From: a virus
Length of the DNA stretch: 39,143 nt
Direction: 5' to 3' (one strand)
Virus record (IMG/VR): IMGVR_UViG_3300011013_000034
Coordinates: 1 to 39,143 of that record
Shown: positions 33,757-39,143 of the stretch, one piece after another
Layout: each line of letters begins with the position of its first letter
How positions within the stretch are numbered: the first letter of the stretch is position 1
The notes under the pieces: generated by a model
The model's input: the letters and a program-made list of their open reading frames with translations, nothing else
What the model was told of the DNA's origin: nothing
The model's database searches: none
Made by a program: the position numbers and the translations under genes

Positions 33757-34302
33757 ATGACATTAGGACTAGATATAAGTACTGCTTGCATAGGTTACTC
33801 TGTGTTTTCTGACGATAATAAATTACTTGAACTCAATTGTGTAAAATTCAAATCTAAACAGACAATGTTCGAGAAATTGCAAAGTTTCAAAAAAGCAACA
33901 GAACATTTTAAAGATTTCCCAATTAAAAGAGTTTCTATCGAGGAGCCTCTTAAAAAATTCGCTGGAAAATTTTCTTCTGCACACACTATTGCAGTGCTTA
34001 ATTTTTTTAATGGCATGATTAGTTCTTATGTATTTGACCTTTATGAGTTAGAGCCAGAATATTATAATGTAAATGCTGCACGTAAAACTGTGTTTCCCGA
34101 CCTTAAATTAGACAGAAAAGGAAAGGTTGCTAAATATCAAATTTGGAAAGGTGTTATGGAATTGGAACCGCAAATTAATTGGAGATATGGAGTGCGTTCA
34201 AGAAAATTATCTGAAGAAAATTTTGATATGTCAGATAGCTATGTTGTTTCAATGTGTGCTATTATATTAGCTCAAAAACAAAGAGACAAGCTTAATTCTT
34301 GA
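33757..34302 (+). CDS. RuvC-like Holliday junction resolvase
   Basis: The 181-residue protein has the RuvC fold motifs in order: GLDISTACIGYSV with Asp6 as the first metal ligand, SIEEP with Glu62/Glu63, and FDMSDSYVV with Asp157/Asp160 as the final acidic pair. Length and spacing fit RuvC-like phage resolvases. The expected role is resolution of recombination and replication junctions before packaging, replacing the endonuclease VII used by T4. Its neighbour is the recombination nuclease gene downstream, which fits. It begins only ten bases after the terminator, so its promoter may overlap that region or read-through may occur. No truncation is seen. Confidence 0.88.
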   Translation: MTLGLDISTACIGYSVFSDDNKLLELNCVKFKSKQTMFEKLQSFKKATEHFKDFPIKRVSIEEPLKKFAGKFSSAHTIAVLNFFNGMISSYVFDLYELEPEYYNVNAARKTVFPDLKLDRKGKVAKYQIWKGVMELEPQINWRYGVRSRKLSEENFDMSDSYVVSMCAIILAQKQRDKLNS

Positions 34303-34329
34303 TGCAAAGTAAATATTTTACTATATTTG
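34299..34329 (+). promoter_or_regulatory. Bacteroidota-type promoter before the SbcDC-like gene
   Basis: TTG at 34299-34301 and TATATTTG at 34322-34329 are separated by 20 bases, matching the Bacteroidota primary sigma pattern of a TTG-type upstream element and TAnnTTTG. It lies 37 bases before the ATG at 34367 and partly overlaps the end of the resolvase gene. Confidence 0.6.
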
Positions 34330-34366
34330 CCTAATACAGTTATTAATATCACAAACAAACTAAAGA

Positions 34367-37300
34367 ATGAAAATCGCCCATTTGGCCGATATTCAGATTA
34401 GATTTGGTTCGCGCCATCCTGAATATAGACAAGTTTTTAAAAAACTTTATGCCGACCTAAATATTGTAAAGCCAGATAGAATTTACTTAGCTGGAGACTT
34501 GGTTCACCAAAAAATAAACATGTCTCCAAATTCCCATACTCTTTTAGCAGAACTACTTATAAATCTATCAAACATTGCTCCTACAGATGTTATTTTAGGT
34601 AACCATGATATGAATCTTCAAGATAAAGCTCAAGGAGATGCTATTTCTCCAATTTTTGACCTAGCAAGTATGTTAGGACAAAAAGAAATGGCAAATGTTA
34701 TTGGAGAGCATAATAAAAATCGGGTGGATTTCAGTAAAAAAGCAGTTTATTTTTTTCCAGACTCAGGCATTTACGATATTACAGATAAACTTACTTATGG
34801 TGTATATTCATGTAAGGATAATCAGTTGTTTGCTTTAGAATCTAAAAAACCAGGAAGATATTACGCAGCTTTATTTCACGGAACAATTTATGGTTCAAGA
34901 AATGACAATGGATATTTATCTACTGGAGATAATCTGATAAAACCATCAACATTTGCAAATTATGATATTGCCATGCTTGGCGATATCCATGAACATCAAA
35001 CAATTCCAAGATTTAAAGATGACATATCAGATACAATTGCATATGCTGGCTCACTTATTCAACAAAATTATGGAGAATCAATTGATAAAGGTTATTTACT
35101 TTGGGATACAGATACTTCTACTTTTGAAAAGAAAATCATCTTAAACGATTATGGCTTTGCTAAGATTCATATATCTAGAGGAGAAAATATTGAAGAAAGA
35201 ATTGAACACATGCGTTTTTCAAATGACCGAAGAAAGACAAAAGTAAAAGTTACTTGGGAAGATTTTGAAGAAAACTATTCTCTTGAAAAGGAAATACAAA
35301 TTAAAAAATTAGTTAAAGAGAAGCATGGCTGTGAAGTTGTTAATGTGAATTTTGAAGGAATTAAAAAAGAATATGAAGATTTAGAAAGTGATGAAAAAGA
35401 AGAAGAAAAGGCGTTTTTAACTTATTTTGATGAATTTATTGATAATAATGAATTTGACGACTGTGATGATGATTTAAAAAAAGAAATTATAAAATTTGCA
35501 GAAGAAGTAGATAATGTTCTGGAAATAGATGAATCAATAAAAAAAGGTAGTTCTTGGGAACTTAAATCAGTTGAGATTAGTAATTTGTTCTCATTTCCTA
35601 AAACACCAACTAGATTTGATTTTGACCAAGAGTTACAAGGTATTGTAGGCGTTTTTGGAAATAATTATAATGGTAAATCTAATTTTGTAAAAGCTCTTGT
35701 GTGGGGATTAATGGATGTTATTCTTGGAACTACAAATAAGCAAGCTAATAAATTTTTAGTTAATCTGTATACTGACTCAGAGGTGGGATATGCTAAATAT
35801 TTTTTACTTATTGATGATGAAGAATATTATATTGAAAGAAAAGTTACAAGAAAAACAAAGTCAGATGGAACTAAATCTAATACCTATAAAGTAATTTATA
35901 AAAAACTTATTGTTACTAAAGATGACTATGGAAATATTGAAGAAGAGAAGTGGGTGTCAAAAATATCAGATAAAAATACAACTGAACAAAAAGAAGTTAA
36001 AGACCTTGTACTTCAGTCAATAGGCACTTTTGAGGATTTTGCCAAAACTAGTCTTCAAGCACAAGATGGTGATGCAAATTACTTATCACTCCACCAACAA
36101 CCTAAAAATGACCTTATTAATAAATTTCTTGGCCTTGAATCATATCGTGACCGTCACGCATATGGGAAAGAATTTTTTAATAAAATTAAAAACAAACAAA
36201 GAGAGCTTGGCGATGTGATAGAGATTGAAGATAAAATTAAAGTCTTTGAAAATGATATAAAAGAAAAAGAAAAAAACCTTGTCTCTCTTCAAAAAGAAAA
36301 AGATATTAATTCCACAAAAAAATCTGACACAGATAATAGGGTGTTAGAATATACACAAAAATTAGAAAAAGTTGAAGTTCTTCTTTATGAAGACAGAAAA
36401 GAATTAAAAGCAGCACTTTTTAATAAAGAACAGGAATTGTTAGATTTTCAAAAAGAACATATAGAAGTTCAAACGTGGCTAGGCTCTAATTTTAAAAAAG
36501 CTCTTCCTTTCAAAGAAGGGGAAACATTACAAAAAATCCAATTAGAAATTAAAGGAAAAGAAGATAGTCTTCAAGTGGAGAAAAATAATTTTCTTATTAT
36601 CAAAAAATGGATTGACACTAATCCAAAAAAGGAAGAAATTTATTTAGGTGGAACAGCTGACCAAATTAAGACTTTAACTAGTGAATTAGTATCATTAAGA
36701 GCTGAGCTTAAAATGTATGCAGGAGAAGACTGTCCTACTTGTAAAAGAGCTATTGAAGGCTCAGAGCCTCAGCCTGAAAAACATGCAGAATGTGAAAAAA
36801 TAATTTTAGAAAAACTGAAAGAAATAGAAAATAAAGAAGCTTTTATTAAATCGGCTAATGATATTGTTACACATAATACTACGTTTGATTCAAAGAAAAT
36901 TCAATATAATACATTATATTCTCTTTGCAAATCTAAGAGACAAACTATTGACGGTCTAATAGAGAAGGAAAAACAAATAAAAAATTCTGAAAATTTAATT
37001 GAACATAATATTTTAGTCGACAATAAGACAACTAGATTTCAATTACTTACAACGTCCATTGAAACAATTAAAGGAGAAATTTATAAGTTAAAAGAGAACG
37101 ATGCTAAAATTGATGATAGTTTACGAAAAAAAGCTCACAACATTACTGTACAAGAAGAAATCGACCGACTTCAAAGTAAAGCAAAAGAATTCCAGCTAAA
37201 CGTTTTTAACCTTGATAGAAATATTGTTGACCTATCTGGTGATATTAAAGTTCTTAAAAATAACAAAGAGAATTATAGTGATAAATTAGAGAATATTAAG

Positions 37301-37852
37301 AGGGAAGAAAAAATGTATAAAGTGTACTCTATTTATTTACAAGCAGTACATCGTGATGGAATACCAGCATTAATTATTAGAAAAAAGCTTCCTATAATTA
37401 ACTCAAAAATTAACTCGATTCTTCAAGATATTGTTGATTTTAAAGTTGAGCTCAAAATACTTACTAATGGCGATATTAATGAGGTGTTTTATTTTGCTGA
37501 AGATAAAAGTGATGCATTGCCTATTTCAGGTTTTGCTTCAGGGGCTCAAAAGTTCGTTTCTATTATTGCAATAAAAGAAGCATTGCATTATATGAGTACG
37601 CTTCCTAAGCCATCTTTGTCTATTATTGACGAGGGATTTGGCTCTTTGGACGAGGAACTTACTATGGAGATGTTAGGTATTTTGTTATTTCTTAAAAGTA
37701 TACATAAAAATGTAATAGTTATCACTCATAGAAATGAAATTAAAGATTTTGCTGACAAGATTATTGAAGCTAAAAAAGTTAAGGATGACATTCCTAAAAA
37801 TATTTTAGATAACAATCCAAATGCTGGAATATCAATATTTAGCGTAAAATGA
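34367..37852 (+). CDS. Single-chain SbcD-SbcC (Mre11-Rad50, gp47-gp46) fusion
   Basis: 1161 residues combining two normally separate subunits. Residues 1-300: calcineurin-like phosphoesterase with Asp8 (ADIQ), GD 43-44, GNHD 78-81, His171 and GDIHEH 206-210. The usual His of motif I (DxH) is Gln10. An acidic linker follows (about 325-385). Residues 392-1161: Rad50-like ATPase with Walker A GNNYNGKS (431-438), a long coiled coil holding a zinc hook CPTC (789-792), signature FASGAQKF (1056-1063), Walker B IIDE (Asp1088, Glu1089) with D-loop GSLDEE, and the ITHR histidine loop. It should process DNA ends for recombination-dependent replication. Fusion would fix a 1:1 ratio. It has a host-type promoter and overlaps the next gene by ATGA. 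Confidence 0.93.
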   Translation: MKIAHLADIQIRFGSRHPEYRQVFKKLYADLNIVKPDRIYLAGDLVHQKINMSPNSHTLLAELLINLSNIAPTDVILGNHDMNLQDKAQGDAISPIFDLASMLGQKEMANVIGEHNKNRVDFSKKAVYFFPDSGIYDITDKLTYGVYSCKDNQLFALESKKPGRYYAALFHGTIYGSRNDNGYLSTGDNLIKPSTFANYDIAMLGDIHEHQTIPRFKDDISDTIAYAGSLIQQNYGESIDKGYLLWDTDTSTFEKKIILNDYGFAKIHISRGENIEERIEHMRFSNDRRKTKVKVTWEDFEENYSLEKEIQIKKLVKEKHGCEVVNVNFEGIKKEYEDLESDEKEEEKAFLTYFDEFIDNNEFDDCDDDLKKEIIKFAEEVDNVLEIDESIKKGSSWELKSVEISNLFSFPKTPTRFDFDQELQGIVGVFGNNYNGKSNFVKALVWGLMDVILGTTNKQANKFLVNLYTDSEVGYAKYFLLIDDEEYYIERKVTRKTKSDGTKSNTYKVIYKKLIVTKDDYGNIEEEKWVSKISDKNTTEQKEVKDLVLQSIGTFEDFAKTSLQAQDGDANYLSLHQQPKNDLINKFLGLESYRDRHAYGKEFFNKIKNKQRELGDVIEIEDKIKVFENDIKEKEKNLVSLQKEKDINSTKKSDTDNRVLEYTQKLEKVEVLLYEDRKELKAALFNKEQELLDFQKEHIEVQTWLGSNFKKALPFKEGETLQKIQLEIKGKEDSLQVEKNNFLIIKKWIDTNPKKEEIYLGGTADQIKTLTSELVSLRAELKMYAGEDCPTCKRAIEGSEPQPEKHAECEKIILEKLKEIENKEAFIKSANDIVTHNTTFDSKKIQYNTLYSLCKSKRQTIDGLIEKEKQIKNSENLIEHNILVDNKTTRFQLLTTSIETIKGEIYKLKENDAKIDDSLRKKAHNITVQEEIDRLQSKAKEFQLNVFNLDRNIVDLSGDIKVLKNNKENYSDKLENIKREEKMYKVYSIYLQAVHRDGIPALIIRKKLPIINSKINSILQDIVDFKVELKILTNGDINEVFYFAEDKSDALPISGFASGAQKFVSIIAIKEALHYMSTLPKPSLSIIDEGFGSLDEELTMEMLGILLFLKSIHKNVIVITHRNEIKDFADKIIEAKKVKDDIPKNILDNNPNAGISIFSVK

Positions 37853-38238
37853 CACGAGAAGAATTACTTAAATTAAGCGAAAAAGAGCGTGAAGCTTATT
37901 ATTCTCAATTAAACAAACAAGTAGAAAGAGAAGATGCTGCTAAAAAACTTAAATTACAGCAACAAGAATTAATTGATTATAGTAAAAGGAAAGCTAGAGA
38001 AGCTAAAAGAACTGCTGAAAAAGCCGCTAAAATAAAAGTTGTAGAACAATATCTTGCGTCTAAACTCTCCATAGATTGGATTTTAGATAAGTCAAATTAC
38101 TATGATGGTATTCTTCAGGAGCAAAAGCTTTTTCAAATAAAAAAAGGACTTACAATTTACACACTCTATATTAAAGATAAAGAAATTGCTAAAACTCATA
38201 AAAAACTTTGGTATACAGGAATATATTGCAAGAACTGA
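37849..38238 (+). CDS. Small basic helical protein coupled to the SbcDC-like gene
   Basis: The 129-residue protein starts within the stop of the nuclease gene (ATGA). The first 70 residues are a highly charged helix (EELLKLSEKEREAYYSQLNKQVEREDAAKK.. then KRKAREAKRTAEKAAKIK). A small domain follows (VVEQYLASKLSIDWILDKSNYYDG, GLTIYTLYIKDKEIAKTHKKLWYTGIYC). The family is not recognised; coupling suggests a partner in recombination or DNA metabolism. After the stop at 38238, another frame continues with a charged helix (ELKEKAENILKEHYKQTKKEKED) to 38303, right up to the convergent gene. A one-base shift near 38232 would join them, so the annotated C-terminus may be shortened by a frameshift. Confidence 0.72.
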   Translation: MTREELLKLSEKEREAYYSQLNKQVEREDAAKKLKLQQQELIDYSKRKAREAKRTAEKAAKIKVVEQYLASKLSIDWILDKSNYYDGILQEQKLFQIKKGLTIYTLYIKDKEIAKTHKKLWYTGIYCKN

Positions 38239-38299
38239 AAGAGAAAGCTGAAAATATTTTAAAAGAACATTATAAGCAAACAAAAAAAGAAAAAGAAGA

Positions 38300-38923
38300 T
38301 TAGTAAAGCGTCTCCTCTCCTGTTCCTGGTTCCGATGGTTCTGATGGTTTTGCTAGTGAAGATGCAGGTGTAGTATTGCCTGAAGGTGCAATGAGCATTT
38401 TTTGATTTGCTGCCGCTATATTAGGATTAAATTCAGAAATAATTCCTCCTGTCATTGCTGAGTCTTGTTTTGAAAAACCACCTATTGGCAAGCTAGTAAA
38501 CATTTTACCAGTAAACCACATTCCTTTTATGTTTTCAGATTTAAAAAGTCTCCATTTATTATTGGCTTCAGCACTTCTAACGCCAGTTTTAATAGCTTCA
38601 CTTTCTGATTGTCCTACTTCATGTATTCCTCTAATAATTATTTTTCCATATTTATTTTTTCCTAGTGCTACAGGGAGTATAGTCCTCATTTTGGCAATAG
38701 GCATAGTATATTTTTCATTGTTAGATTTAAAAGATAAACCTACTTCCATACCATATGTAATAGCTTGTTTCATAAGTTCAGCGTTAAACGGAACACGTTC
38801 ACCACTTTTTGCTAAAGCAGAAATTCTTTGGGCATCCGTAACTATTTCCATAAGCAATTTTTGGAAATTAATTCCAGATTGCTCAAGTAATTTTTTTTTG
38901 TATTGTAGTGATGAATTAAGCAT
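38300..38923 (-). CDS. Unidentified protein, weakly WYL-like centre
   Basis: 207 residues. The N-terminal 70 residues are helical (LLEQSGINFQKLLMEIVTDAQRISALAKSGERV). The central region, KIIIRGIHEVGQSESEAIKTG then KWRLFKSENIKGMWFTGKMF, follows an order seen in WYL/SH3-like beta domains: a recoverable beta strand, a GQS loop and a WRLF...I.GM strand. The similarity is too weak for a firm name. The C-terminal 40 residues are flexible and end in a Ser/Pro/Glu-rich tail (PSEPSEPGTGEE). It is transcribed towards the recombination genes and converges on them. A TATTTATT box sits five bases before the ATG. The gene is real by length and composition; its function is unknown. Confidence 0.7.
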   Translation of the reverse strand: MLNSSLQYKKKLLEQSGINFQKLLMEIVTDAQRISALAKSGERVPFNAELMKQAITYGMEVGLSFKSNNEKYTMPIAKMRTILPVALGKNKYGKIIIRGIHEVGQSESEAIKTGVRSAEANNKWRLFKSENIKGMWFTGKMFTSLPIGGFSKQDSAMTGGIISEFNPNIAAANQKMLIAPSGNTTPASSLAKPSEPSEPGTGEETLY

Positions 38924-38928
38924 TTGTA

Positions 38929-38936
38929 AATAAATA
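38929..38936 (-). promoter_or_regulatory. Candidate TATTTATT box for the 38923 gene
   Basis: It reads TATTTATT on the minus strand and ends five bases before the start codon at 38923, implying a nearly leaderless transcript. It is a variant of the common box and a weaker candidate. Confidence 0.3.
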
Positions 38937-38992
38937 GTGCAAAATAGTAATTTTTTTTTAAGAAAATTTTTGTTTATATTTTAAAAACAACC

Positions 38993-39143
38993 ATGACAAA
39001 CATAATTATTAAGACAGAACAAGATTATCATATGGAATATCATGAAAATAGTAAAGTGCATATTAGTTTCTATAAATCTAACTTATTTAATCAATGTGCT
39101 CATCAACATATTATTGAAAAGCATTTAGCTCTTGATAAACAAA
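38993..39143 (+). CDS. Unidentified gene, 3' end outside window
   Basis: The frame is open from ATG 38993 to the window end, giving 50 residues (starting MTNIIIKTEQDYHMEYHENSKVH). It is histidine-rich, with a beta-like start followed by a helix (CAHQHIIEKHLALDK). It is divergent from the 38923 gene with a 69-base AT-rich gap that includes tttttgtttatatttt, which resembles but does not match a Bacteroidota -7 element. No family can be recognised from this piece. Confidence 0.6.
   Translation, partial: MTNIIIKTEQDYHMEYHENSKVHISFYKSNLFNQCAHQHIIEKHLALDKQ

Noticed and set aside
1-39143. tRNA genes
   Set aside because: I saw no cloverleaf with a GTTCRA-type T-loop in the gaps, though a covariance search could still find one.

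Overview
The window is a coding-dense, AT-rich (about 30% GC by eye) stretch of a contractile-tailed phage with a T4-like baseplate. The likely host is a member of the Bacteroidota. Evidence for the phage: a gp25-like wedge protein, a gp6/J-like wedge protein, a gp5/VgrG-like OB-fold hub protein, a P2 gpI-like baseplate protein, tail fibres (one with a peptidase S74 chaperone), a RuvC-type resolvase and a gp47/gp46-like (SbcD/SbcC) recombination nuclease. Evidence for the host: starts have AT-rich leaders with almost no Shine-Dalgarno sequences, and one upstream region carries a TTG - 20 nt - TATATTTG promoter of the Bacteroidota type. No relative is named, because no search could be run.

Layout. 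(1) 1-2150: acquired cargo, namely the C-terminus of a TnpB protein, a cupin, a GDPD-like protein and a decayed galE. (2) 2174-6204: a HAD-like protein and a strong terminator, then an overlapping trio of two glycosyltransferases and a sigma-like protein that may be the late (gp55-like) sigma factor. (3) 6344-9626: a tightly overlapping run of tail genes ending in the OB-fold hub protein. (4) 9650-12892, minus strand: a 1080-aa fibre or adhesin with an internally duplicated three-module block. (5) 13006-22567, plus strand: gp25, gp6, a giant baseplate protein and five further structural proteins. (6) 22570-28115, minus strand: S74 fibre, another fibre/baseplate protein and a gpI-like protein. 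(7) 28396-33692, plus strand: four tail-tip or fibre proteins related by duplication; one paralogue is split into two frames, giving five reading frames. (8) 33757-38238: RuvC, a single-chain SbcD-SbcC fusion and a small basic protein, followed by a convergent minus-strand gene and a gene cut by the window end. No gene-free stretch exceeds 300 bases; the longest (28116-28395) is a divergent promoter region with a 19-bp inverted repeat.

How it may work. Almost every transcription unit head in the structural region carries TATTTATA (or TATTTATT) a few to about 70 bases before the start codon, on the coding strand. It is the reverse complement of the T4 late box TATAAATA, yet always points the same way. 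With the sigma-like gene at 5224-6204, this suggests a phage-specific late promoter driving all blocks on both strands. The recombination genes instead have a host-type promoter. A second global feature is that I found no GATC anywhere in 39 kb, where about 100 would be expected, and no CCGG; aspartate switches from GAT to GAC when the next codon begins with C. This looks like selection by restriction or methylation.
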